The translations under genes were made by a program, and so were the position numbers. A stretch of 43,010 nt of DNA from Candidatus Muproteobacteria bacterium (GTDB taxonomy: Bacteria; Pseudomonadota; Gammaproteobacteria; Acidiferrobacterales; SPGG2). The stretch lies in the NCBI GenBank assembly GCA_003251795.1, contig QKEI01000151.1, forward strand, positions 1-43,010. Direction: 5' to 3'. This document shows positions 1 to 7,400 of the stretch, one piece after another; the first letter of the stretch is position 1; the number at the start of each line of letters is the position of its first letter. Under the pieces are notes generated by a model. That model worked only from the letters and a program-made list of their open reading frames with translations. It was not told the DNA's origin and did no database searches.

Positions 1-1017
1 CTCGAAGCGCGGTTCTCCCTCGAAATAAAGGATGCGTTGGCGGCGGTCCTGCACCGTTAGTTCGGCCTCGCGGGTGTTATTTTCGGACACGACTTCGTCT
101 GTCGCGGGGACGATATGAAACTTCACATGGCGCGGTCCAGCCTCCTTGAGCAGGAATTGCACGCGTACTGTCTGGGCAGGCTGTCGCGCGAGCAGCGTCA
201 CGTCTTCCATGGCAAGCAAGCGCCCATCGTCTTCGATCAGCAGGCGGGCCCGTTCATTGTCGAAACCGCGATGCTTAATAAGCACGTCGGCGGCAATCGA
301 GGCTCCTTTCAGCGCTTGCCTCGGCATCGCCACGTTCGTGATCTCGATGTCCCTGATAAACTTGTCTTGGCCTACCCCGACGACGTGAATGGGTATGCCG
401 GCGGCGCGGAAAAACGCAAGTGTCTTGTCCAGCGAAACAGGTTCAGTGACTGCGCCATCCGACACCACGACCAGCGCCGCCGTGGTCGCGTCACCGAGCT
501 CGCGACGCACCTGTTCCAATGCCCGGGCGAGATTGGTGGTGCGCCCGCTGTAGCTCATGGTATCTGCTGCCTGTAGCGGCTGCGCACCCGCGGCAAAGCG
601 GAAAAAGCGCGGTGCGAAATGTTTTGCCAATTCCCGGGTAATTTCGCCGGTTTGTGGATCGAAAGCACGCTGTACGAACTGCGCTCGCGGTTGACCGCCC
701 TGATCGGTGATATTCATGCTGAGCGAGTCATCCAAGAGCACGCCTACGACGTTACCCCGCGCTTCCTGGGTGGTTACGCGCAACATCGGCTGAAACAGGG
801 CGAGGATTAATATCGCTAGTATCGCCGTGCGCGTAACACCGAGGAGTAGACGATCGGACGTGCGGCTTTCGCCGCGCACCCGGATGTAGCGCAGTACGGT
901 AAAAATCGCCGGTGCGACGATCAATACCGTGCACAGATACAGCCACCAGGATCCGGCGACCACAAACTCGCCGCGCGCGTACAAATCCGGAGGATATTTG
1001 AACAGGAACTCGAACAC
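1..1017 (-). CDS. vWA-domain membrane protein (3' end outside window)
   Basis: The frame reads leftward from a GTG at 1017 and runs off the window, so only about 339 N-terminal residues are visible. The start is constrained: an in-frame TAG lies 12 bases upstream and no ATG occurs before residue 101. Two membrane segments (about 22-45 and 65-78) precede a von Willebrand A domain. Its MIDAS motif DDSLS is at residues 96-100, followed by a TTNLARAL segment and a VVVSDG strand. The protein begins 14 bases after the stop of the DUF4159 gene and is probably co-transcribed with it. Such pairs occur near MoxR/BatA-type loci, where vWA proteins are thought to assemble or chaperone envelope complexes. 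No MoxR ATPase or DUF58 gene is in view, so the exact role is inferred only. Confidence 0.8.
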   Translation of the reverse strand, partial: MFEFLFKYPPDLYARGEFVVAGSWWLYLCTVLIVAPAIFTVLRYIRVRGESRTSDRLLLGVTRTAILAILILALFQPMLRVTTQEARGNVVGVLLDDSLSMNITDQGGQPRAQFVQRAFDPQTGEITRELAKHFAPRFFRFAAGAQPLQAADTMSYSGRTTNLARALEQVRRELGDATTAALVVVSDGAVTEPVSLDKTLAFFRAAGIPIHVVGVGQDKFIRDIEITNVAMPRQALKGASIAADVLIKHRGFDNERARLLIEDDGRLLAMEDVTLLARQPAQTVRVQFLLKEAGPRHVKFHIVPATDEVVSENNTREAELTVQDRRQRILYFEGEPRFE

Positions 1018-1031
1018 CGCACCGACCTACG

Positions 1032-1847
1032 TTAGTGACTCATCGCGTAGATGACGAAATTTATCCCCATCTCGAAGGCAAACGTGGAGAACTTCAGTGG
1101 ATATTCGGGATCATCAGCCCATTCCCACGCGTCTCCCAGATCGGTGTTCCAGTTGACCAAAACCATCAGGCGACCGTCGTCATCAAGAATGCCCCGGACG
1201 TGCGGTACGTAGCCGTCATACTCGTACGTCGGCCCTCCCGATGAAACGAAGTGCGCCTGGTATACGTTGGGTACCTGCAGGATCTCGCTGATGTCGTAGA
1301 ACACGTGGAAGACCGGGTGATCCAACGGTATTTCGACAATGCGTCGATCGGGAAACACGCGTTTCATTTCCGACTCGAAATTCTCCCAAGCCCACGTCCC
1401 CCAAAAATCGTCAACGACCATAAAGCCGCCAGCGAGCAGGTAATTGCGCAAGGCGTGCACTTCCGCGTCGGTCATCGATAACGAACCAACCTCCAGAATA
1501 TAAAGGAAGGGAAAGCGCCGGAGCTGCGGATCATCCAAGGCTATGGTGTTGTCCGATTCATAGGCATCCACAATGGACAGTCGTTTGAGTGCGACGAGGA
1601 ACTGCAGATCTGCTTTGGGGTAATCGACCGCCCAGCGTGCGCCGCGGTCGTCATCGCCGCCACCGCCGTTATAGATACCACGGGTGAAGAAGAATTCGTG
1701 GGGGCCCTTAATGTTGCCACGGTCGGCACCGGTTGCAGAATACTCACCGCGCCCCGAGGCTGCTTGGGCATGTGCCAGCGGATGACTACTGAACGAGTAA
1801 AGAACCACGGTACAAAGGATTGCGGTAAGCCCACGGGGAATACGCAT
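1032..1847 (-). CDS. DUF4159 domain protein, exported
   Basis: This 271-residue protein starts with a signal peptide (basic start, hydrophobic core to about residue 25, cleavage near AHA-QA). The mature part looks like DUF4159: an aromatic and aspartate-rich region, then a central segment with GGFMVVDDFWGTW and later NWNTDLGDAWEWAD. DUF4159 is related in fold to class I glutamine amidotransferase-like domains, but I see no convincing catalytic Cys-His pair, so a binding role is more likely. The start is supported by GGAG eight bases upstream of the ATG. It is the first gene of a leftward pair with the vWA membrane protein. Its biochemical function is unknown. Confidence 0.8.
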   Translation of the reverse strand: MRIPRGLTAILCTVVLYSFSSHPLAHAQAASGRGEYSATGADRGNIKGPHEFFFTRGIYNGGGGDDDRGARWAVDYPKADLQFLVALKRLSIVDAYESDNTIALDDPQLRRFPFLYILEVGSLSMTDAEVHALRNYLLAGGFMVVDDFWGTWAWENFESEMKRVFPDRRIVEIPLDHPVFHVFYDISEILQVPNVYQAHFVSSGGPTYEYDGYVPHVRGILDDDGRLMVLVNWNTDLGDAWEWADDPEYPLKFSTFAFEMGINFVIYAMSH

Positions 1848-2233
1848 AGCGCTGACTCCAAGGACGTCGAGGGATCGGTGCGGCGACCGATATCACGATC
1901 ATGTTATCTAGATTTGTGATGCGGAGAAAGATCGAGGCCCGTGAGCAATCGCAGTGGCAACCTATGGTGCAAGGCGGGCGTGTGGGGTATTGGTCCAATG
2001 AATACGCGAGGAAAAGGAACAAAGAAAAGGGGGACATTCGGTTGCCACGTGCGATCCAGGAACAGTCAGATGCGCGGCGAGCGGTAATGCTAAGACTGTA
2101 GGCAGCAGCGATGGGCGAGCCTTTTGACATCGGTACTCCGGTTTTGGCGGAGTGAAGCAAGCGCGATTGATCCAGATCAACGACAAACGACTGATGTCGC
2201 GCGATAAGTATTTTCGGTTTTTCGAGATTCCAT
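1848..2233. other. Intergenic region between divergent genes
   Basis: This divergent spacer of about 385 bases separates the DUF4159 gene from osmC. Short frames on both strands lack family signatures and ribosome sites and look spurious. The right part holds a perfect FNR-type box and a -10 element for osmC. The leftward promoter must lie in the left part, but no strong hexamer pair was found. A run AAAAGGGGGACA near 2026 recalls the ends of degraded transposase fragments, but no second end is seen. Confidence 0.6.
2167..2208 (+). promoter_or_regulatory. FNR/ANR-type box and -10 element upstream of osmC
   Basis: TTGAT-CCAG-ATCAA at 2167-2180 is a perfect FNR/ANR/DNR consensus palindrome. 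A -10-like GATAAG lies at 2203-2208. With a start point near 2215, the box centre (2173.5) sits at about -41.5, the textbook class II activation position. This suggests that the osmC-gluconokinase pair is induced at low oxygen. The start point is inferred, not seen. Confidence 0.7.
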
Positions 2234-2674
2234 ATGACCGAATTTCCTCATCACTACGCGGTCAAAGTCAGCGGGCAACAACAAGGCAGCGTTGCCGTTG
2301 AGGCGCCCAATTTACCGCTCATTAACTCGGCGCCGCCCGTGCAGTTCGGTGGACCCGGCGACCAGTGGTCACCGGAGACCTTGTTGATGGCGGCGATTGC
2401 TGATTGCTTGATCCTTACGTTTCGCGCCATCGCGCGCGTATCGAAGCTCGATTGGCACGAGCTAATCTGCGACGCCGAGGGGACGCTCGATCGCGTCGAT
2501 GGTGTAACGCGATTCACTCAGGTAGTCTTGCACGCTAGGTTGCGTGTTCCTGCGGGTGTCGATGTTGCGAAAGCACAGCGATTGCTGGATAAAGCCGAGC
2601 AAACCTGCTTGGTCACCAACTCGCTCACCGCCGAATGTCGACTCGAGGCAAGCGTGCAGATGGCACCGCAGTAG
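2234..2674 (+). CDS. OsmC/Ohr-family peroxidase-like protein
   Basis: The 146 residues match the usual size of OsmC-family thiol peroxidases, which reduce organic hydroperoxides in the cytoplasm. The two conserved cysteines are present: C58 in MAAIADCLI, at the start of the long central helix, and C125 in EQTCLVTNSL. The SPETLL motif before the helix is also typical. The start ATG has only a weak GAG-like site. The gene is followed after 39 bases by a gluconokinase-like gene in the same direction, and the promoter carries an FNR-type box. It belongs to the general OsmC branch; assignment to Ohr proper is not supported. The substrate is unknown. Confidence 0.85.
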   Translation: MTEFPHHYAVKVSGQQQGSVAVEAPNLPLINSAPPVQFGGPGDQWSPETLLMAAIADCLILTFRAIARVSKLDWHELICDAEGTLDRVDGVTRFTQVVLHARLRVPAGVDVAKAQRLLDKAEQTCLVTNSLTAECRLEASVQMAPQ

Positions 2675-2713
2675 GCGACCGACTTACGCGCTTTCAGCAG
2701 CTCGGCAAGCACC

Positions 2714-3208
2714 ATGATCGTAGTGCTAATGGGCGTTGCCGGATCCGGTAAGACCACGATCGGTAGGCTCTTGGCCGAAGAGCTCGGTTGGGAGTTTTTC
2801 GACGCCGACGATTTGCAACCGCAGACCAATATCGAGCGCATGCATCGTGGCGTCGCGTTGACTGACGAGGACCGGGCGATGTGGCTCGAACGCGTAGGGG
2901 CGCTGACCAGCAAGCTCAGCCGCCAGGGAGGGTCCGCGGTTCTCGCCTTCTCGGGGCTGCGGCGTGCTTACCGCGAGCATGTCGCCGCGGGCAATGACAC
3001 ATTGCGATTTGTCTATCTCAAAGGCGATCCTGCTCTGTTGCAGCAGCGACTCAAGCAACGTCGGGGTCATTATTTCGGTGCCGATCTCTTGCCGAGTCAA
3101 CTTGCGACGCTTGAGGAACCCGAGAAACCGGAGAATGTGCCGGTGGTGTCGGTGGCAGGGAACCCCAGCGCCGTGGTTGCACAGGTACGAAAGGTCTTGG
3201 GAATCTAG
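2714..3208 (+). CDS. Gluconokinase (GntK/thermoresistant type)
   Basis: Gluconokinase phosphorylates D-gluconate to 6-phosphogluconate with ATP, feeding the pentose phosphate and Entner-Doudoroff pathways. The 164-residue protein has the family layout: P-loop GVAGSGKTT at residues 7-15, FDADDLQP, NIERMHRGVALTDEDR and the family motif FVYLKGDP. The C-terminal region has GHYFGADLLPSQLATLEEP. The AFSGLRRAYRE segment replaces the more usual CSALKRxYRD, a mild change. It lies 39 bases after osmC and is probably co-transcribed. No gluconate transporter or regulator is in the window. Confidence 0.88.
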   Translation: MIVVLMGVAGSGKTTIGRLLAEELGWEFFDADDLQPQTNIERMHRGVALTDEDRAMWLERVGALTSKLSRQGGSAVLAFSGLRRAYREHVAAGNDTLRFVYLKGDPALLQQRLKQRRGHYFGADLLPSQLATLEEPEKPENVPVVSVAGNPSAVVAQVRKVLGI

Positions 3209-3478
3209 TACCAGCAGGCTGCCGGGAAATCAGTCGACGCGGGTCAGGAATCATCCAGAGGGAACGCCCCGAAGGAGGCCTCTCCTCCATCCGGCGCGCT
3301 TCCCTGCGCGCTGACCAACCCTCCAGGGCGTTCTGTCTTTTGGACGCGTAACCCTCGCGGCGTTCCCAGCATTACCAAACCGTAACGGCAGCGGCCCCGT
3401 CCCGGAGGTGGTACATAGCAAATCAATGCTTCGTTCGCCCCAGCGAAGCATCGCGCGGCGTAACGACGGCCGACAGTC
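3209..3478. other. Structured GC-rich intergenic region
   Basis: No credible gene is seen. The segment 3262-3333 can fold as a three-way junction: outer arms GAACGCCC (3262-3269) and GGGCGTTC (3326-3333) enclose one hairpin GGAGG/CCTCC (3274-3288) and one GCGCGC/GCGCGC (3294-3311). Long leftward frames here have no family signature and no ribosome site. The element could be a structured RNA, a dispersed repeat or a terminator-like structure; no U-tract follows. Confidence 0.45.
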
Positions 3479-3715
3479 AGAAGCAAAGAGAACGTCGCGA
3501 AATCTTTCGAGGTCAGTCAGACGGATGACTCCGTGGTCCGGACGTTGGCCGAGGAGAACGTCGACACGGTGATCCGAGTAGCTGCGAACCTCAATCTTGA
3601 GTTCACCAAGAGCGAGTTAGAAACTGCTCTGAAAGAAATGATCTACACGGCCAAGAGCTTGCCGCGCGGCCGGGGTTGGCCCTTGGCGCGGCGCATCGGT
3701 TTGGTCCGAAGCTAG
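3479..3715 (+). pseudogene. Nif11-like leader peptide, lacking a start codon
   Basis: The frame reads RSKENVAKSFEVSQ and ends with VIRVAANLNLEFTKSELETAL before a short basic tail. This is the layout of the Nif11 domain (PF07862-like), which forms leader regions of some ribosomally made natural products: SxExV at the N-terminus, a hydrophobic helix pattern, then the GFxFTxxEL-type helix. Where the initiator should be, the codon is AGA. No ATG, GTG or TTG lies in frame between the upstream TAA (3461) and a GTG at 3533, which would cut off the first third of the domain. No modification enzymes are nearby. It is either a decayed gene, a truncated protein from GTG 3533, or uses an unusual start. 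Confidence 0.5.
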
Positions 3716-3856
3716 ATTCTTACAATTCGCGTCGTTTGTGACAGCCCGTATTTTTGCGCTTGTCGTTGCGCTTTGACTGCATAAGAAACGGCAAGTCTTC
3801 GCGACCTTGCGTTTTAATGTAGAAACATACAGTTCTGCAAGTTACCGTAGAGCCAA

Positions 3857-4207
3857 ATGGCGAACAGCTCACATTCGGTCGAAACCGCAACGGTCGAGGG
3901 TCTACTGGAAGAGATCAGTACCAGGATGGCGGACGCCGAGAGCGTGGTCGAGCTCTGGGTTCCGAATCATGTGACAATGGATGGAAACCCCGTAGCCGTG
4001 GATAGCGCCATGGAGATTATTCTCGATGTGGTCCTCGCCAATAACTACACCCCTGGCGGTGTTAGCGAAAGCACTGCAGGCCGACTCTACCGATACGTGC
4101 GCGCGCGATCCAGCGGTGGCAGCAAGGAGATGTCGTTCTCGGTGCCCCTGGCATTGGTGATGTTGGTCGCTTTCATTGTAGGCGTCTTGATCGTTTTTCT
4201 CCGGTGA
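3857..4207 (+). CDS. Small tail-anchored membrane protein, unknown
   Basis: The family is not recognised. The 116-residue protein has a soluble N-terminal part of about 90 residues and one strongly hydrophobic segment at about 94-115 that ends at FLR, so it is probably tail-anchored with its bulk in the cytoplasm. Upstream of the ATG only a weak GTAGAG is seen. Codon use resembles the neighbours and the frame has no shadow of similar quality on the other strand. It stands alone between the Nif11-like remnant and the leftward TPR gene. Confidence 0.6.
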   Translation: MANSSHSVETATVEGLLEEISTRMADAESVVELWVPNHVTMDGNPVAVDSAMEIILDVVLANNYTPGGVSESTAGRLYRYVRARSSGGSKEMSFSVPLALVMLVAFIVGVLIVFLR

Positions 4208-4270
4208 GCCGGAGAGCACCGCTAGCAAACGGGCTCGGGCGGTTTGGTCTACCGTAGTCTTACCGGCGTG

Positions 4271-4861
4271 CTAGTTCTGTCTGGCGCGAATGGCTTTGGC
4301 GCGGGCAGCCATCTTTGCCGCCTTCTCATGGCGCCCCCTTGTTGTTAATAGCTCAGCATAGTTGTCCAGGACATCCGCTACATTTGCGTGGTTGTGTCCA
4401 TAGGTCTTTTCCTGGATCGCCAAGATGCGCTTCATAAGCGGCTCAGTCGCAGCATAGCGGCCTCGCGCGTAGTAGAGCTTGGCCAGACCGTACAGGCTTC
4501 GTGTCAGGTCCGGATGCGTCGGCTCGAGGATTTTCTCGCGGATGGCGAGTGCCCGTTTCTGTAACGGCTCGGCGACGGCATATTTGCTGTGCGCGTAGTA
4601 AAAAGTCGCCAATTCGTTAAGGGCGGCGGCAAGTTGTGGATCTCGTGACCCCAACGCTTCCGCTTGCTCGAGCGCCTGTTTGAGCTGTCTCTCTATAGAC
4701 GCAAGCTTTTCTCGATCTTCTTTGCGGCGGCCAAATAGGCGCCGGCGATCCTGCTTTAGACGTACCGTATTTCGGCGGTCCGGAAAGATGCGCCTTACCG
4801 CTCCGCGGCGAGCACCCCAGTCACGGATGGCCGTAGCCGTTCCTTTCTTCTGCGTCATCAT
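4271..4861 (-). CDS. Tetratricopeptide-repeat protein
   Basis: This 196-residue protein has a basic N-terminal region (about 1-50, many Arg), a short coiled coil, and then kinesin-light-chain-like TPR units of about 42 residues. Repeated elements are AxxLNELATFYYAxxKYAxAEPLxKRALAI, then SLYGLAKLYYARGRYAATEPLMKR and VADVLDNYAELLTTRGRHEKA. Such repeats mediate protein contacts. There is no signal peptide, so it is probably cytoplasmic, and no enzymatic domain. Two ATGs in a row (4861 and 4858) compete as start; a GGGG run lies just upstream and slightly favours the second. The partner is unknown. Confidence 0.75.
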   Translation of the reverse strand: MMTQKKGTATAIRDWGARRGAVRRIFPDRRNTVRLKQDRRRLFGRRKEDREKLASIERQLKQALEQAEALGSRDPQLAAALNELATFYYAHSKYAVAEPLQKRALAIREKILEPTHPDLTRSLYGLAKLYYARGRYAATEPLMKRILAIQEKTYGHNHANVADVLDNYAELLTTRGRHEKAAKMAARAKAIRARQN

Positions 4862-4997
4862 GCCCCACGATCACGACAGTACCAGCTAATAATATAGTTC
4901 ACTGTCGCGGACCCTGGGTGTACGTTGTTGTGCGCTCCGGCATGCGTAAAATGCGCCCTCTCGGTTCTTGCTTGCCGCTGGTACTGCTGGTGTAGAG

Positions 4998-6893
4998 ATG
5001 ACATTGCTAACTCTGGCCAATGTGTCTTTGGCCTACGGCCATCTACCGTTGCTCGATCACGTGGATCTGCAGATTGTGCGGGGTGAGCGCGTGTGTCTCG
5101 TTGGACGCAACGGTACTGGCAAATCAACGCTGTTTCGGGTGATCAGTGGCGTGACGTTGCCCGATGATGGGGAGATCTGGCGTAAAGACACCTTACGCAT
5201 TTCCCATCTGGAGCAGGAGGTTCCTAGTGATATGGCCGATTCGATCTACGAGGTCGTAGCCGCCGGTCTGGGTGAGTTGGGCCAGCTGCTCAGCGACTAC
5301 CACAATGCGACACATCATGTCGGCAGTACCGAGACGGCGTCCCTTGATACGTTGTCAGCCCTGCAGCAGCGGATCGATGCGTTGGACGCGTGGAACATCA
5401 GACAAAAAGTCGAAACGGTCTTGAGCCGTTTGTCATTACCTGCGGACAAACGCATGGCTGACTGTTCCGGTGGGATACGGCGACAAGTGATGCTGGCACA
5501 GGCCTTGGTGAGCAATCCCGACTTGTTGTTGCTGGATGAACCGACCAATCATATGGACATCGCCGCCATTACCTGGTTGGAAGAGTTTCTACGGTCATTC
5601 CCCGGTGCGCTGATGTTCATAACTCATGACCGTACCATGTTGCAGCATTTGGCCACGCGTATCATCGAGCTGGACCGGGGAAGATTGCGTTCTTTTCCTG
5701 GTGACTATGAATACTACCTGCGACGGAAGGATGAATTGCTGGAGGCTGAAGCGAAGGCGAACGCCAGGTTTGATAAGAAGCTGGCGGAACAAGAGGCCTG
5801 GATACGGCAAGGCATCAAGGCGAGACGTACACGTAACGAAGGCAGAGTGAGGGCGTTACAAGCGATGCGTAGAGCACGTCGTCAGCGCATCGAAATGCAG
5901 GGTAAGGCTAAGTTGGTGATGGATGCTGGTGATTTGGCAGGTAAGTTGGTGGCGGATTTGCGTCATGTCAGCTTTCGCTACGATGATCATTGGGTAGTTC
6001 ACGACTTGTCGACGCGTATCTTGCGTGGAGATCGCATCGGCATCATCGGGCCGAACGGCTGCGGTAAATCCACGTTGCTGAGGCTGATCCTCGGCGAGAT
6101 CAAGCCGGTTGCTGGTGAAATCATTATGGGCACGCGTTTGCAACTGGCCTATTTTGACCAGCAGCGGACTCAGCTCGAGCCGGAAAAGACTGTGCGCGAG
6201 AATATCAGCGAAGGACAGGACTACGTGAGGGTTAGACAACGCCTACGCCATGTCGTCGGTTACTTGAAGGATTTCCTGTTTCCACCGGAACGCATCGATT
6301 CGCCTGTTAGTGTCCTATCTGGCGGTGAACGCAACCGCTTGTTGTTGGCGAAAATGTTTACCCGACCAGCAAACATGATGGTCCTGGATGAGCCAACCAA
6401 CGACCTCGATGTCGATACACTCGAGCTACTAGAGGATTTGCTGGCGGATTACGACGGTACCTTGCTGCTGGTAAGCCATGATCGGACGTTTCTCGACAAT
6501 GTGGTGAGCAGTACGCTGGTATTCGAAAGCGAGGGCAGGATTGGCGAATATGCCGGGGGCTACGAGGATTGGTTAAGACAAAGAAAGCCCGCAGCGATTG
6601 TCACCGACAAGAGCGATGGCGATAAAGCATCCAACGCGCAAGCCCAGCGAGGTAAGGACGCCGGGCGCAAACAGAAATTGAGTTACAAGGAAGGGCGAGA
6701 ATTAGCGGCCCTACCCGCGCGTATCGAAGCGCTGGAGCAGGAGCAACACGAGCTCGAGCAACAGCTCAGCCGAGGCGAGTTCTACCAGCAGAACAAGGAG
6801 ACTATAAGCAGTACCGTCGGGCGTCTCGAGCAGATCCGCCAAGAGCTGCAACAGGCTTATGAGCGCTGGACCTATCTGGAAGGAATCGGCTGA
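4998..6893 (+). CDS. uup: ABC-F ATPase Uup
   Basis: Uup is a cytoplasmic ABC-F protein with two ATPase domains that binds DNA and the ribosome; loss raises transposon precise excision in E. coli. Here 631 residues start at ATG 4998; an in-frame TTG at 4968 is possible but the ATG fits family N-termini. The first domain has VGRNGTGKST and SGGIRRQ; the second has GPNGCGKST and LSGGERNR, each with an LLLDEPTNHMD or VLDEPTNDLD Walker B. The linker EEAWIRQGIKARRTRNEGRVRAL-like region at 260-285 is typical of Uup, as is the C-terminal coiled coil (about 560-630) used for DNA binding. Both Walker B glutamates are present, so it should hydrolyse ATP. Confidence 0.95.
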   Translation: MTLLTLANVSLAYGHLPLLDHVDLQIVRGERVCLVGRNGTGKSTLFRVISGVTLPDDGEIWRKDTLRISHLEQEVPSDMADSIYEVVAAGLGELGQLLSDYHNATHHVGSTETASLDTLSALQQRIDALDAWNIRQKVETVLSRLSLPADKRMADCSGGIRRQVMLAQALVSNPDLLLLDEPTNHMDIAAITWLEEFLRSFPGALMFITHDRTMLQHLATRIIELDRGRLRSFPGDYEYYLRRKDELLEAEAKANARFDKKLAEQEAWIRQGIKARRTRNEGRVRALQAMRRARRQRIEMQGKAKLVMDAGDLAGKLVADLRHVSFRYDDHWVVHDLSTRILRGDRIGIIGPNGCGKSTLLRLILGEIKPVAGEIIMGTRLQLAYFDQQRTQLEPEKTVRENISEGQDYVRVRQRLRHVVGYLKDFLFPPERIDSPVSVLSGGERNRLLLAKMFTRPANMMVLDEPTNDLDVDTLELLEDLLADYDGTLLLVSHDRTFLDNVVSSTLVFESEGRIGEYAGGYEDWLRQRKPAAIVTDKSDGDKASNAQAQRGKDAGRKQKLSYKEGRELAALPARIEALEQEQHELEQQLSRGEFYQQNKETISSTVGRLEQIRQELQQAYERWTYLEGIG

Positions 6894-6967
6894 GGGTGAG
6901 GGGGCAAGATTAGATTTCTTCGGCCCGGCCTGCCCGCTGGAACCCCTGGTTGGGCGGGCTACGGGGC

Positions 6968-6996
6968 TTGTATATCTTAATAAGAATCATTATCAT
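6968..6996 (+). promoter_or_regulatory. Fur box overlapping the iron operon promoter
   Basis: The 19-mer at 6976-6994 matches the Fur consensus GATAATGATAATCATTATC at 15 of 19 positions. It covers the spacer of a promoter with -35 TTGTAT (6968-6973), 17-base spacer and -10 TATCAT (6991-6996). Binding of Fe-Fur here would block RNA polymerase, so the cupredoxin-FTR1 operon downstream is expected to be induced by iron shortage. Confidence 0.8.
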
Positions 6997-7056
6997 TAAC
7001 GCCAGGTGGGCGGATGTGCCCGGTATGGTGAGACGAGCAAACGGGGGTGGGTATAT

Positions 7057-7389
7057 ATGAAGTCGAAGTTGATTGGGTTGTTATTGGCCAGTGCACTGTT
7101 GCTACCCGTGTACGGCTGGGCCGAGACTACTGAGTTGACCATTGTTATCAAGAACCACCGTTTCGATCCGGCCGAAATCACGCTGCCCGCTGGCAAGAAA
7201 TTGAAGCTTGTCATCGACAACCAGGATGCCACACCGGAAGAGTTCGAAAGCCACGATCTAGGCCGAGAAAAAGTGGTGGCCGGGAACAGCAAGGCGACCG
7301 TATGGATCGGTCCGCTAAAACCAGGAACTTATAGCTTCTTTGGTGAGTACCATGAAGCCACGGCCAAGGGCAGATTGATCGTCAAGTAA
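7057..7389 (+). CDS. Periplasmic cupredoxin-like iron uptake protein
   Basis: This 110-residue protein has a signal peptide (cleavage near GWA-ETTE at about 22) and one cupredoxin-fold domain like that in EfeO. Conserved points include NHRFDPAEITLPAG, TPEEFESHDL and the C-terminal GPLKPGTYSFFGEYHE. No Cys is present in the mature part, so it is not a classical type I copper protein; His34, His67, Glu98 and His99 are candidate metal ligands. It is followed after 11 bases by the FTR1 permease and sits behind a Fur-controlled promoter. It probably delivers or oxidises iron for the permease. The in-frame start could be set upstream at 7006, but ATG 7057 gives a proper signal peptide. Confidence 0.85.
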   Translation: MKSKLIGLLLASALLLPVYGWAETTELTIVIKNHRFDPAEITLPAGKKLKLVIDNQDATPEEFESHDLGREKVVAGNSKATVWIGPLKPGTYSFFGEYHEATAKGRLIVK

Positions 7390-7400
7390 CGGAACACATC

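Noticed and set aside
2020-2045. AAAAGGGGGACA run as an insertion-sequence end
   Set aside because: No partner end, target duplication or transposase remnant was found nearby.
3244-3486. Leftward frame of about 80 codons downstream of gntK
   Set aside because: It has no ribosome site or family signature, overlaps the inverted repeats and has composition of a GC-rich shadow.
6932-6959. Inverted repeat GCCCGC/GCGGGC after uup as a terminator
   Set aside because: The loop is 16 bases and no T-run follows, so it is not a convincing terminator.
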